Below, piece after piece: positions 1 through 8,409 of a stretch of 64,000 nt of DNA. The position numbers and the translations under genes were made by a program. The notes beneath the pieces are model-generated. The model had not been told where the DNA came from. It did no database searches and saw only the letters and a list, made by a program, of their open reading frames with translations. Origin of the DNA: CAYMZZ01 sp047600605 (GTDB taxonomy: Bacteria; Bacteroidota; Bacteroidia; Chitinophagales; Chitinophagaceae). The stretch covers positions 558,001 to 622,000 of the forward strand of contig JASGKK010000001.1 in assembly GCA_047600605.1 (NCBI GenBank), written 5' to 3'. The stretch's first letter is position 1. Each line of letters starts with the position of its first letter.

Positions 1-235
1 TAATCGACACAGGACGTGCACTGCCTACAATTCCCACATACTGTCCTACCAGGCGCTTATGACCGGAGTGATAAATTTCCAGCCAGGAAGGGAATTCCCG
101 GCCATTATCATATACCGTAATGTCCCAACGTCCCTCCGGCGAAGGGTCGGCCGGTTCTATGCTGCGGGCCTGTAAGGAAGTATAGAAGAAACAGGAAATA
201 GTGGTGATGCCGATCAATAACAATAGCTTTTTCAT
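1..235 (-). CDS. Secreted protein, 5' part only (DUF1080-associated N-terminal region?)
   Basis: The gene reads from an ATG at 233-235 leftwards and runs off the window, so only about 78 residues are visible. It starts with a clear signal peptide (MKKLLLLIGITTISCFFYTS). The mature part contains EGRWDITVYDNGREFPSWLE and then LVGQYVGIVGSARPVS. From memory this pattern precedes 3-keto-disaccharide hydrolase (DUF1080) domains in secreted Bacteroidota proteins, which would imply carbohydrate binding or hydrolysis in the periplasm. The diagnostic domain itself lies outside the window, so the family is an inference. It is transcribed in the same direction as the esterase gene upstream of it, about 210 bp away. 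Confidence 0.6.
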   Translation of the reverse strand, partial: MKKLLLLIGITTISCFFYTSLQARSIEPADPSPEGRWDITVYDNGREFPSWLEIYHSGHKRLVGQYVGIVGSARPVSI

Positions 236-445
236 ATTGCGGGTTTAGATGAAACAAGTATGTCGGCGAATTTATTAAAGCCTGCGCTATTGACCCATTC
301 TAATTTTTCACCAGTATATTCAGTAAGCCGGCTGCATTACTACTATCAGCGTCTGTTGCCACGCTCGCTTCAGCGTTCCGGCCCTGATCGGCAAAAGCGG
401 CATACACCGTACCTGCCCGGTGCAAACAGTAAACCGGGTGACTGA
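236..445. other. Gap with no supported gene
   Basis: The 210 bp between the esterase stop and the partial gene hold no convincing gene. One minus-strand frame stays open for about 45 codons ending at 300-302, but it has no convincing start and no recognisable motif. No repeat array or clear terminator was seen. Confidence 0.4.
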
Positions 446-1339
446 TCACTGCTGTTGTTTATTTTCCTTTTTGAGAAATAGCCGGAGGGCTGCGCGACAG
501 GCAGGCTGTATGATCGACTGGTGATCATCAGTTGCAAAAAACTGCCCTTCAAACCGCAACTGACCGGGTGTTTGTTTTTGCAGGGTATTCAGCACACGCA
601 CACCTGGTTGTTGTAAGGGATAAGCACCTGTATTGTCTGCCAGTATCTGTTCAAATCGGGCCGTATGATCAGCTACATTTGCTACCGCCATGTACAAAAA
701 TGATTTATTGTTAGGCTGTTTCAACAGCAGTGGAGTGACTAGGGGTTCATAAGCGGGCCACCACAACGATGGGTCAGCTGCTATATAATGAGTAAATAAT
801 CCTGGCTTCCGGACAAAACACTCCAGTACAGCCAGTCCGCCAAAACTATGTCCCAGCAGTATTCTTTGCTTCAGTTGCGGATACCTGCGATTGATGACCG
901 GCATTAGCTCCCGCTCCATAAATTGTAAAAAATGAAATACACCTCCCGTTTGTGCAGCGCTCATACTGTCCATATGCGGTACCTGCAATTGCCGGCTAGG
1001 AGTATAATCCCGGTCTCTTGTCCATATATTCCCTATTCCCAGGATAATCCAGTTATTGAGTTCCACAGATCCGGCTTCTGTTGCCAATGCCTTTATGGTT
1101 TCTACAGTATTGCCCAGCAGCGCCTGGCCGTCCAGTACGACCAATATTCCTGTGGGTGGTTTCGGCCGTGCACTGACCGGCTCATACCACTCGTAATAAC
1201 GCATTTCGCCCAGCACCTTCGAATACAGGCTGTCTGTTAAGAAATATCCCTTTGTCTCCGCTGTTGTATGACCCGACTGACAGGAAACTAAAAAAGGCAG
1301 GCAAAGCAGGCATACCGGCAGGATAAAGAAACGTCTCAT
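446..1339 (-). CDS. Alpha/beta-hydrolase lipoprotein, putative esterase (IroE/Fes-like)
   Basis: A 297-residue protein of the putative esterase (esterase D / enterochelin esterase-like) group. The N-terminus is a lipoprotein signal with lipobox FLVSC (Cys about residue 20), so it should be anchored in the envelope. The nucleophile elbow is GHSFGG near residue 165, and DPSLWW about 25 residues later is typical of Fes/IroE-type hydrolases. A late DDHQS supplies the probable catalytic His. The N-terminal GILVVLDGQ strand fits the first part of the fold. Known relatives hydrolyse siderophore or acyl esters; the substrate here cannot be inferred because no siderophore genes are nearby. It ends with a KQQQ tail and TGA. 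Confidence 0.75.
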   Translation of the reverse strand: MRRFFILPVCLLCLPFLVSCQSGHTTAETKGYFLTDSLYSKVLGEMRYYEWYEPVSARPKPPTGILVVLDGQALLGNTVETIKALATEAGSVELNNWIILGIGNIWTRDRDYTPSRQLQVPHMDSMSAAQTGGVFHFLQFMERELMPVINRRYPQLKQRILLGHSFGGLAVLECFVRKPGLFTHYIAADPSLWWPAYEPLVTPLLLKQPNNKSFLYMAVANVADHTARFEQILADNTGAYPLQQPGVRVLNTLQKQTPGQLRFEGQFFATDDHQSIIQPACRAALRLFLKKENKQQQ

Positions 1340-1352
1340 AACAATTGAGACG
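1332..1352. other. Inverted repeat overlapping the esterase start codon
   Basis: CGTCTCA and TGAGACG are separated by 7 nt. The ATG of the esterase gene (1337-1339, minus strand) sits at the edge of the stem. It may limit translation initiation or be part of a terminator for the upstream DUF1343 gene; there is no T-tract. Confidence 0.35.
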
Positions 1353-1377
1353 CCGCGGGGAGAAAGAGGTTACCGGA

Positions 1378-2628
1378 TTATGGATAGATCAGGTATTTCT
1401 TGCGCATTTCCTTATACTGACTGAGCTGCGGCTCCCAACTGGCCCGAATGGCGTCGGGTGAAAGGCCGGCTTCTATCTGTTTCTTAAACGCAGTGGTACC
1501 GGCCAGTTTATTGATGTCGCCCATCTGGTTGCTTTGCGTACGATCGAAGAATTTGGGTTTGTCCGGAAAATTGCGGTACAACTCCAGCATCCAGTCGAGA
1601 TTGATGCGTCCGCTTTTCACCAACTGACTTACATCATACTGCCGCAGATCAAGACCATAACAAACCTGATCCATATACAGCGGTGTTTCGCTCATACCTT
1701 TCAGGCTCACGGGGGTGAAGGAAAAACTGTATTTATCCTTCAGCGAGGGACTGCCCAGTATGGTAAAAGGAAAATAAGTGCCCCGTCCGTGATTAAGTGC
1801 AGTGCCCTCAAACAGGCAGGTAGAAGGATAGAGCAGAATGCTCTGTTGTGTATTGAGATTGGGCGATGGTTTTACCGGCAGGGTATACATTTTATCGTGC
1901 TGGTAATTGGCTACCGGTATGATGCGGATCCTGCATTGTATGCGGCCGGGGAGCCAGCCTTCACCGTTGATCATTTTAGCAAATTCACCAATGGTCATAC
2001 CATGGGCGATGGGAATGGGAAACATGCCTATACCCGATTTGAGGTTCATATCAAGTACCGGTCCGTCTACCAGGTAGCCATTGGGATTGGGGCGGTCGAG
2101 TATGAGCAGTTCCTTATTGTTTTCGGCGCAGGCCTCCATGATATGGCTGAGCACGTTGATATAAGTATAAAAACGGCAACCCACATCCTGGATATCAAAG
2201 ATCATCAGGTCTACATCGGCGAGGTCTTCTTTGCTGGGTTTGCGTTTGCTGCCATAGAGGGAAATAATCGGTATGCCCGTAGCAGGATCTTTTTCATCAT
2301 TGACTTTATCACCATTGCTGGCATTACCTCTGAAACCATGTTCGGGTCCAAAGACCTTTACTATCTGAATGTCCAGTTTGCGCAGGCTATCCACCAGGTG
2401 GGTTTGCCCGATGATAGTGGTCGGATTGGCCAGCAGGGCCACGCGTTTGCCCTGCAGCAATGGCAGGTATTTCGCTGTCTGCTCTGCCCCGGTGATGATA
2501 GCCGCTCCACCAGTTCCTTGTTCCGCCGTTTTAACCGGCAGTTTGTTGTTGGCGCAGGCAGCAAGGCATATGGCCAGGATAGCAGAAAATATGATGGATC
2601 TGATGCTTTGAAAATGAGTATAAAGCAT
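1378..2628 (-). CDS. namZ: DUF1343 protein, NamZ-type exo-beta-N-acetylmuramidase
   Basis: A 416-residue protein matching the DUF1343 (YzbB/NamZ) family. Members studied in Bacillus subtilis and Tannerella forsythia remove MurNAc from the non-reducing end of peptidoglycan fragments. Visible hallmarks are GKRVALLANPTT (about 60-71), FGPEHGFRG (about 93-101), IPIISLYG, LMIFDIQDVGCRFYTYI (about 141-157), LDRPNPNG and PIPIAHGMTIGE. The N-terminus is a lipoprotein-type signal with LAACAN, so it acts outside the cytoplasm. It lies upstream of the esterase gene on the same strand. The amidase (7.4 kb) and murQ with a sugar kinase (50.9-52.6 kb) fit a peptidoglycan-recovery role. The stop TAA is at 1378-1380. 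Confidence 0.85.
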   Translation of the reverse strand: MLYTHFQSIRSIIFSAILAICLAACANNKLPVKTAEQGTGGAAIITGAEQTAKYLPLLQGKRVALLANPTTIIGQTHLVDSLRKLDIQIVKVFGPEHGFRGNASNGDKVNDEKDPATGIPIISLYGSKRKPSKEDLADVDLMIFDIQDVGCRFYTYINVLSHIMEACAENNKELLILDRPNPNGYLVDGPVLDMNLKSGIGMFPIPIAHGMTIGEFAKMINGEGWLPGRIQCRIRIIPVANYQHDKMYTLPVKPSPNLNTQQSILLYPSTCLFEGTALNHGRGTYFPFTILGSPSLKDKYSFSFTPVSLKGMSETPLYMDQVCYGLDLRQYDVSQLVKSGRINLDWMLELYRNFPDKPKFFDRTQSNQMGDINKLAGTTAFKKQIEAGLSPDAIRASWEPQLSQYKEMRKKYLIYP

Positions 2629-2640
2629 GTGTACTATTAA

Positions 2641-2846
2641 TTTGAAGATTTGAGGATTTGAAAATTTGAAGGTGGATGATTATGGGGTTCATTTATTTCT
2701 TATCCTAATAATTCATTTGACAACAGCTGAAAAGCTATTCTGGTAGCGAACAAAGCTTTTAATCTGTAGGCCCGCGATGCATCGCAGGCCTACAACATTT
2801 TGATATGGCGCCAGCCATCTTCAAATTTTCAAATCCTCAAATCACT
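2641..2846. repeat. Family A octamer array, inverted pair
   Basis: Tandem octamers of the form ATTTGA(A/G)(A/G) begin just upstream of the DUF1343 gene. A 25-bp block (2647-2671) recurs as a perfect inverted copy at 2819-2843. The 150-bp spacer contains a separate near-perfect palindrome at 2765-2794. No gene is present in the whole 2629-2981 gap. Confidence 0.85.
2765..2794. repeat. 30-bp near-perfect palindrome
   Basis: Reads TGTAGGCC, then CGCGATGCATCGC, then AGGCCTACA. It is self-complementary except for one off-centre position and has a CGATGCATCG core. It sits between the two arms of the family A pair and would form a very stable hairpin or cruciform. There is no T-tract, so it is not a standard intrinsic terminator. 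Confidence 0.7.
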
Positions 2847-2857
2847 TATTAACAGAA

Positions 2858-2990
2858 TATGCGAATGTGCTAGTGTGCTAATATGCTAATGGTTGAATAG
2901 TTTTTTTGCTTTGTTTTATCATAGTTTAATTCTATTCTTTTTTTAACCATTAGCATACTAGCATATTAACCCATTAGCACATTAATTCTC
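2858..2990. repeat. Family B octamer array, inverted pair
   Basis: Octamers of the form ATGTGCTA (forward, 2858-2892) face an inverted set (2945-2988). The inverted arm runs directly into the 3' end of the AHSA1-like gene, whose TAA stop is the first base group of the array. It could act as a long hairpin at the transcript end. Confidence 0.8.
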
Positions 2991-3407
2991 TTCCGTATAC
3001 TTCTTAAAATTATCCAGTATAGACTGCCAGCCGGCGCGTTGCATTTCTACGGGAAAGGTGTTTTCTGTGTCGAATGTTTCGGTGACATGGGTTGTCTGGC
3101 CGTCGCTATCAAACAATACTTTCACCTTGCGATCATCGCCCATCGTATACTCTATGCGGGCATGCTCATCCACCGCTGTGTATACACCGCCAAAGTCAAA
3201 ACCCTGGCTGCCATCGCGGGCTTCCATGCGGCTGGTAAAACGGCCTTCTACACGCAGGTCATTAGTGGCGCTGGGTGTATGCCAGTCTTCTGAGGCACTG
3301 TTCCACTTCATGATATGAGCCGGTTCTGTCCAGTATTCCCATACCTTGGCTACAGGGGCATTGATGGTAGTTTTGATTGTAACGCTGTTTTTTTCTTGTG
3401 TTGCCAT
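2982..3407 (-). CDS. SRPBCC (AHSA1/START-like) domain protein
   Basis: A 141-residue single-domain protein of the SRPBCC superfamily. It begins with the characteristic first strand and helix VTIKTTINAPVAKVWEYWTE (residues about 9-28) followed by HIMKWN. It also shows the GRFTSRMEARDG and IEYTMGDDRKVKV strands, then FPVEMQRAGWQSILDNFKKY as the C-terminal helix. AHSA1-like proteins bind hydrophobic ligands or partner proteins in the cytoplasm; no specific ligand can be named. Length is normal for the family. The TAA stop is immediately followed by the family B array. It is a single-gene unit with array DNA on both sides. Confidence 0.8.
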   Translation of the reverse strand: MATQEKNSVTIKTTINAPVAKVWEYWTEPAHIMKWNSASEDWHTPSATNDLRVEGRFTSRMEARDGSQGFDFGGVYTAVDEHARIEYTMGDDRKVKVLFDSDGQTTHVTETFDTENTFPVEMQRAGWQSILDNFKKYTEEN

Positions 3408-3510
3408 GATGATTTTCGTTTTTGATTAATTGATGCTGTAAAGCTCATTCAAAAAAGTGGAACGAATGGAGGCAGAAAACGACAACTTATGGGGGCGAAT
3501 ACGACTATAG

Positions 3511-3630
3511 TGATTTGAGGATTTGAAAATTTGAAGATGAGTTATGAGTTTCAAGTTCTTTCAAAGTGTTAGATTACTACCAAACGAAAGACAATCCTCA
3601 AATCTTCAAATTATCAAGTCTTCAAATCCT
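3511..3630. repeat. Family A octamer array, inverted pair, containing the hutU stop
   Basis: Forward ATTTGAGG/ATTTGAAA words at 3511-3540 face inverted words at 3593-3630. The TGA stop of hutU (3622-3624) is itself part of an ATTTGA word, so the array extends into the last codons of the gene. Confidence 0.75.
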
Positions 3631-5310
3631 CTCTTCGAGTGTTAATCCGTTTTCTTTCGCCGCCTCCTTCGCCAGTTCATATCCCGCGTCGGCATGGCGG
3701 ATGACGCCCATACCGGGATCGTTGCGGAGTACACGGCCGAGGCGGGCAGCAGCGGCATCAGTACCATCAGCCACAATTACCATACCGGCATGAATACTGT
3801 ACCCCATTCCCACTCCGCCGCCATGATGCAGGCTTACCCAACTGGCACCGCCGGCAGTATTTACAAGGGCATTGAGGATGGGCCAGTCGGCAATGGCATC
3901 ACTGCCATCCATCATGGCCTCCGTTTCGCGATTGGGACTGGCTACGCTGCCGGTGTCGAGGTGATCGCGGCCAATGACAATGGGGGCTTTTACTTTGCCT
4001 TCACGCACCAGCTCATTAAATGCAAGACCGGCTTTTTCCCTTTCGCCCTGCCCCAGCCAGCAGATACGTGCCGGCAAACCCTGGAAGGCAATCTTTTCTT
4101 TGGCCAGCCGCAGCCAGCGTTGCAAACCGGCATTATCGGGAAACAGCTTACTGATCACTTCATCGGTCACAGCTATATCATCCGGATCACCACTCAATGC
4201 TGCCCAGCGAAACGGACCTTTGCCCTCACAAAACAGGGGGCGTATATAGGCCGGTACAAAACCAGGGAAAGCAAAACAATCATGGCTGGTAAGCCTTGCC
4301 CCCGTTCCGATGCGCGCTTCTTCTTCTTTTGCACGGGCGCGGATATTATTACCATAATCAAAAGTAATGGCACCCCGGTCCATCAATTGCAGCATCAGCT
4401 GCACATGGCGATACATGGAGCGATAGCTGTATTTAATATACGTATCAGGATCACTTGTTCTTAATGCCCGTGCATCTGCCTCACTCAGTTCATGCGGCCA
4501 GTAGCCGATCAGCGGATCATGCGCACTGGTCTGATCGGTGAGGGTATCAGGTATTATATTGCGTTCAATAAGCCGCTCCAGCAGATACACAGCATTGGCC
4601 AGTACACCGATGCTTTTGGCGACACCTGCTTTTTTATAAGCGAGTGCCGCATCAATGGCCTGGTCAATATCGGTGAATTTTTCATCGAGGTATTTTGTCT
4701 CCAGCCTTTTGTCGATCCGCCATTCTTCCACCTCTGCCACAAGGGCCACCCCCTCGTTCATGGTGATGGCCAAAGGTTGCGCACCACCCATACCGCCCAG
4801 TCCGGCCGTTACATTGAATGTACCTTTCAATGTTCCTCCAAAATGTTTGTCGGCTACGGCGGCATAAGTTTCGTAAGTCCCCTGCACAATACCCTGACTG
4901 CCGATATAAATCCAGGAGCCGGCCGTCATCTGCCCATACATGATAAGCCCTTTCTTTTCCAGCTCATCAAAATGCTGCCAGTTGGCCCAGTTGGGTACCA
5001 GCTGACTATTGCTTAACAATACGCGCGGCGCATCCGGATGTGTTTTTAATATACCTACCGGCTTACCGCTTTGGATCAGCAGTGATTCATCGTTTTCCAA
5101 CACTTTCAGCCCGGCTATGATCCGGTCAAGCGCCTCAAAACTGCGGGCAGCTTTACCACGACCACCATATACAATCAGATCATCGGGGCGTTCGGCTACC
5201 GCCGGATCGAGGTTATTAAGCAGCATACGCAATGCTGCTTCCTGGATCCAGCCTTTGCAGTTCAATGAGGTTCCGGTAGGAGTCTTGTATTTGATGGGAT
5301 CGTATGGCAT
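3622..5310 (-). CDS. hutU: Urocanate hydratase (urocanase)
   Basis: The second enzyme of histidine degradation: a cytoplasmic, NAD+-dependent hydration of urocanate to imidazolone propionate. The 562-residue length matches the family. Diagnostic stretches are LIMYGQMTAGSWIYIGSQGI (about 114-133), FNVTAGLGGMGGAQPLA (Gly-rich NAD-binding loop), LTSHDCFAFPGFVPAYIRPL and the C-terminal GGASWVSLHHGGGVGMGYS. The start MPYDPIKYKTPTG is normal. hutH lies 238 bp upstream on the same strand, so both probably serve one pathway. Imidazolonepropionase and the later hut genes are not in this window. The stop codon is inside a family A repeat. Confidence 0.95.
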   Translation of the reverse strand: MPYDPIKYKTPTGTSLNCKGWIQEAALRMLLNNLDPAVAERPDDLIVYGGRGKAARSFEALDRIIAGLKVLENDESLLIQSGKPVGILKTHPDAPRVLLSNSQLVPNWANWQHFDELEKKGLIMYGQMTAGSWIYIGSQGIVQGTYETYAAVADKHFGGTLKGTFNVTAGLGGMGGAQPLAITMNEGVALVAEVEEWRIDKRLETKYLDEKFTDIDQAIDAALAYKKAGVAKSIGVLANAVYLLERLIERNIIPDTLTDQTSAHDPLIGYWPHELSEADARALRTSDPDTYIKYSYRSMYRHVQLMLQLMDRGAITFDYGNNIRARAKEEEARIGTGARLTSHDCFAFPGFVPAYIRPLFCEGKGPFRWAALSGDPDDIAVTDEVISKLFPDNAGLQRWLRLAKEKIAFQGLPARICWLGQGEREKAGLAFNELVREGKVKAPIVIGRDHLDTGSVASPNRETEAMMDGSDAIADWPILNALVNTAGGASWVSLHHGGGVGMGYSIHAGMVIVADGTDAAAARLGRVLRNDPGMGVIRHADAGYELAKEAAKENGLTLEERI

Positions 5311-5548
5311 GAGCAGATAGTGAGTTTAAGTGATAAATATAGAAGGAAGGTAAAAGGAGTAAGGTTGAGGGTGAAATTTTAGCTTGAATAATTATTTCAA
5401 ATAAACATTATAAAAAATTGGTTTACATTTTATTAAAATTAGAAAACAAACAAGTATCTATTTGAGATATTTGTTTATATAGATACCATTATTATAAGTA
5501 AATCAATTAGTTATGTTATAATACGCTGTATTTTTTTTAGTATCACAT

Positions 5549-7114
5549 TTAATGCAAATTAAATTGCTCAAAATTATCATTTAACGCATACCCTTTTCTT
5601 CCGGCCAGCTCATTTACCTGTTTCACAAAACTGAAGTCCCGGATCAGGGTTACAACCTGGTTAATATCGTCTGCAAAAATCCTGTCCTGCTCCGCAAAGC
5701 TTACAAATTTCCGTACGTGCTGGTGAGCAGTTTCCAGGAGCTCGGAACTACGGAGAGGGCGCCGGAATTCAATGGCCTGACACGCACTCAGCAATTCAAT
5801 TGCCAGGATATGCTCCAGGTTGTCGAGCACACGATTGACTTTCCGGCCACTGATACTGCCCATACTCACATGGTCTTCCTGCCCCAGGCTGGTTGGAATG
5901 CTGTCGGCACTGGCAGGGAAACAGAGTGTCTTATTTTCAGTAACCAGGGCAGCGGTAGTGTATTGCGGTATCATAAAGCCGCTGTTCAACCCCACATCTT
6001 TCATGAGTAAGAGCGGAAGCCCCCATTTACCTTCCAGCAGCAGGTAGCAACGCCGGTCGGCGATATTGCCTACTTCAGCTGCAGCCAGGCAGGCATAGTC
6101 GAGTGGCAGGGCCAGCGGCTGACCATGAAAATTGCCTCCGCTGATGGTATCATCGGCCGAGAGTACCACCGGATTGTCGGTCACGGCATTGAGCTCGATG
6201 CCGGTGAGTTCTTTCAGATGCAGCCAGGCATTGCGGCTGGCACCATGTACCTGGGGCATACAACGCAGGCTATAGGGATCCTGCACACGTCCACAGTCTA
6301 CATGGCTTTGCATAATGGCAGAACCATCCAGCAGTTTGCGCAGACGTTGTGCCACGAGACGATTGCCGGCAAAAGGCCGCAACTGATGCAGGCGATCATC
6401 AAACGGTGCCTTGGTACCGGTAAGAGCTTCGAGACTCATAGCCCCAATAATATCCGCCGCTTCCAGGCAATTGTGCAGCCGCTGCACTGCTTTCACAGCA
6501 AAAGCCAGTATAAACTGGGTGCCATTGATCAAAGCAAGTCCTTCTTTGGGTCCCAGCCTGATGGGTTCTACCCCTAACTGCTGAAACAATTCGGCTGTGC
6601 GGAAACGGATACCTTTATAATATACTTCGCCCAGCCCGATCAATGGTAAGAACAGATGGGCCAATGGGGCCAGGTCGCCACTGGCACCCACACTCCCCTT
6701 TTCGGGTACTACGGGAATAATATCCTGCTCAATATGCCAGAGGATCCGCTCCAGCGTACTTAACTGCACTCCACTATAACCCTGTGCCAGGGCCTGTACT
6801 TTGCAGATCAGCATGAGGCGGGCCACTTCGTGTGGAATGGGATCGCCCACACCCACACTATGACTTTGTAGAATTTTGTATTGAAGTGTTGCCGTATCGG
6901 CTTCAGATATAGGTGTATTGGCCAGGATGCCAAAACCGGTATTGACACCGTATACTGTGCGATGTGTACTTACTATTTCCTGCACAGCCGCCTGACTGCG
7001 TAATACCTGATCGCGGGCTGTTGTATCCAGTTGTCCGCGTACCGAACCTGCCGCGAGGCCCAGTACAGTGTCTATCCGCAGTGTATCACTGCCGTAATTA
7101 AAATGGTTTGCCAT
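5549..7114 (-). CDS. hutH: Histidine ammonia-lyase
   Basis: The first enzyme of histidine degradation, deaminating L-histidine to urocanate in the cytoplasm. The 521 residues are normal for the family. The signature GSVGASGDLAP is at residues 140-150; Ala144-Ser145-Gly146 would cyclise to the MIO electrophile. Other family motifs are YGVNTGFG (55-62), LINGTQ and GSISGRKVNR near the C-terminus. It sits upstream of hutU in the same direction. The 238-bp AT-rich spacer between them (5311-5548) shows no repeat array. Regulation is not evident: no hutC-type repressor gene is nearby. Confidence 0.95.
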   Translation of the reverse strand: MANHFNYGSDTLRIDTVLGLAAGSVRGQLDTTARDQVLRSQAAVQEIVSTHRTVYGVNTGFGILANTPISEADTATLQYKILQSHSVGVGDPIPHEVARLMLICKVQALAQGYSGVQLSTLERILWHIEQDIIPVVPEKGSVGASGDLAPLAHLFLPLIGLGEVYYKGIRFRTAELFQQLGVEPIRLGPKEGLALINGTQFILAFAVKAVQRLHNCLEAADIIGAMSLEALTGTKAPFDDRLHQLRPFAGNRLVAQRLRKLLDGSAIMQSHVDCGRVQDPYSLRCMPQVHGASRNAWLHLKELTGIELNAVTDNPVVLSADDTISGGNFHGQPLALPLDYACLAAAEVGNIADRRCYLLLEGKWGLPLLLMKDVGLNSGFMIPQYTTAALVTENKTLCFPASADSIPTSLGQEDHVSMGSISGRKVNRVLDNLEHILAIELLSACQAIEFRRPLRSSELLETAHQHVRKFVSFAEQDRIFADDINQVVTLIRDFSFVKQVNELAGRKGYALNDNFEQFNLH

Positions 7115-7146
7115 ACGTTAGATGGCGTGCAAGGTAGGGAAAAAAT

Positions 7147-7373
7147 AATGTGCTAATGTGCTGATGTGTTAATGTGCTAATGAATAAAAAGGGCCTCCGG
7201 TTTATAACACATTAGAAAGGTGATATGAGCCGGTTGTTAAGATACCTGATGCATCAGCAGGGTATTTTCAGATTGCGCATAAAAAAGGGTATAAAGCTTC
7301 AACCCTTTACACCCTTTTTACTCACTTTGGAGCGATTCATTAGCACATTAACACATCAGCACATTAGCACATT
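7147..7373. repeat. Perfect 36-bp inverted repeat made of family B octamers
   Basis: The 36-bp arm at 7147-7182 (ATGTGCTA-type words with variants ATGTGCTG and ATGTGTTA) recurs as an exact inverted copy at 7338-7373. Even the irregular octamers match in order. The spacer of about 155 bp contains a nested family C hairpin at 7282-7319. It lies between the hutH start and the amidase stop. Confidence 0.9.
7282..7320. terminator. Family C hairpin, possible bidirectional terminator
   Basis: AAAAAGGGTATAAAG pairs with CTTTACACCCTTTTT across a short loop. A-rich and T-rich flanks on both sides make it a plausible terminator for the amidase gene, whose stop is 61 bp away. It is nested inside the 36-bp family B inverted repeat. 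Confidence 0.5.
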
Positions 7374-7380
7374 GTATTCA

Positions 7381-8331
7381 CTATCCCGTCGTTATCTGCT
7401 TCGACTCTACTTTCTGTTTATACGACCGGAATGCATTGATCAGGGCTTCCACTATATCGTCCTGCCCCCTGTCGCTATTAATATATTTTTCTTCCTCGGG
7501 ATTGGATATAAAGCCGATTTCTACCAGCACACTCGGCATGCCTGTAGCCTGCAGTACCCAGATACCCGTATGATTGCGTTGTTTTACGCCACGGCTGATA
7601 CGGCCTCCGGCTATAAATTCTTTTTCGATCAGGTCGGCCAGGTTAAGGCTCTTTTTAAAAAACTGCTGTGCATAGATCAGCATCCGTGCTTTTTCTGTCG
7701 GGTCTGATGGATCGGGAAGCTTCAGTGTGGAGGTAGAGTCTATCTCTCCTTCATAATCTTCATTCTTATTCACTGAATTGACCTTGGCATCGTTTTTACC
7801 AACCGCCCAGATATAGGTTTCTGTGCCTCTGGCAACAGAAGGAGTGGTCCAGTGGCGGTATTGAGCCACCTTCTTGGTCACTTTCCGGCGTTTTTTGCCT
7901 TTACCGACATACACCGTTTGGTTTTTATAACCAGTCAGCTCCCGGTGTTTCTGATCAGGGGCAGAATTGCAGTGAATGGCAATAAAGAGATCACCGCCTG
8001 ATTTATTGGCCAGATCGGCCCGGTAGCGGTTGCCATCATCTTTATTCTTCTTATTACCCGCCATGATATCTTCTGTACGGGTATATACAATTTTAAGATC
8101 GGGAAATTCTTTTTCAATTGCCTTACCGAATTTAAGGGCCACAGACAGGCTGACCTCCGCTTCGGTACTGAAGGAGCCGCGGGCGCCGGGATCTATGCCT
8201 CCATGTCCTGCGTCAATGATGAGGGTGCGGATAGCGGCCTTGGGTGCTGGTTCTTTCTTACGGGTAATAAAAGACAAGAACAAAAAAGCCACAGCTACCG
8301 TAATCATGATAGCCAGGGTTCGTTTCATCAT
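7381..8331 (-). CDS. N-acetylmuramoyl-L-alanine amidase (Amidase_3 family)
   Basis: A zinc hydrolase that cleaves the MurNAc-L-Ala bond during cell separation or wall turnover. The N-terminus has a membrane or signal segment (about 5-22). The zinc ligands are visible: His43 in IIDAGHGGIDPG, a Glu in STEAEV (about 57-59), and His120 in FIAIHCNSAP. The catalytic Glu is in VLVEIGFISNPEEE near residue 285. A lysine-rich insertion (GKGKKRRKVTKK) lies mid-domain. It is divergent from lptD with 78 bp between the starts, so the two envelope genes probably share a regulatory gap. Confidence 0.9.
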   Translation of the reverse strand: MMKRTLAIMITVAVAFLFLSFITRKKEPAPKAAIRTLIIDAGHGGIDPGARGSFSTEAEVSLSVALKFGKAIEKEFPDLKIVYTRTEDIMAGNKKNKDDGNRYRADLANKSGGDLFIAIHCNSAPDQKHRELTGYKNQTVYVGKGKKRRKVTKKVAQYRHWTTPSVARGTETYIWAVGKNDAKVNSVNKNEDYEGEIDSTSTLKLPDPSDPTEKARMLIYAQQFFKKSLNLADLIEKEFIAGGRISRGVKQRNHTGIWVLQATGMPSVLVEIGFISNPEEEKYINSDRGQDDIVEALINAFRSYKQKVESKQITTG

Positions 8332-8391
8332 GGTTTTTCTTTTTTAACGGGTTAAGTGGAATCTTCACATAATGTTTAGGGGTGAATCAAT

Positions 8392-8399
8392 TACTTTTG
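8392..8399 (+). promoter_or_regulatory. Bacteroidota -7 element upstream of lptD
   Basis: TACTTTTG matches the TAnnTTTG consensus and lies 11 bp before the lptD ATG. The -33 TTTG partner is weak. Such a short spacing implies a very short leader. Confidence 0.4.
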
Positions 8400-8409
8400 C
8401 CCCTACCGT

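Noticed and set aside
1534..2640. Long open frame (368 codons) on the plus strand, antisense to the DUF1343 gene
   Set aside because: It is the mirror of a strongly conserved gene; its translation has no recognisable motif and codon choice follows the opposite strand.
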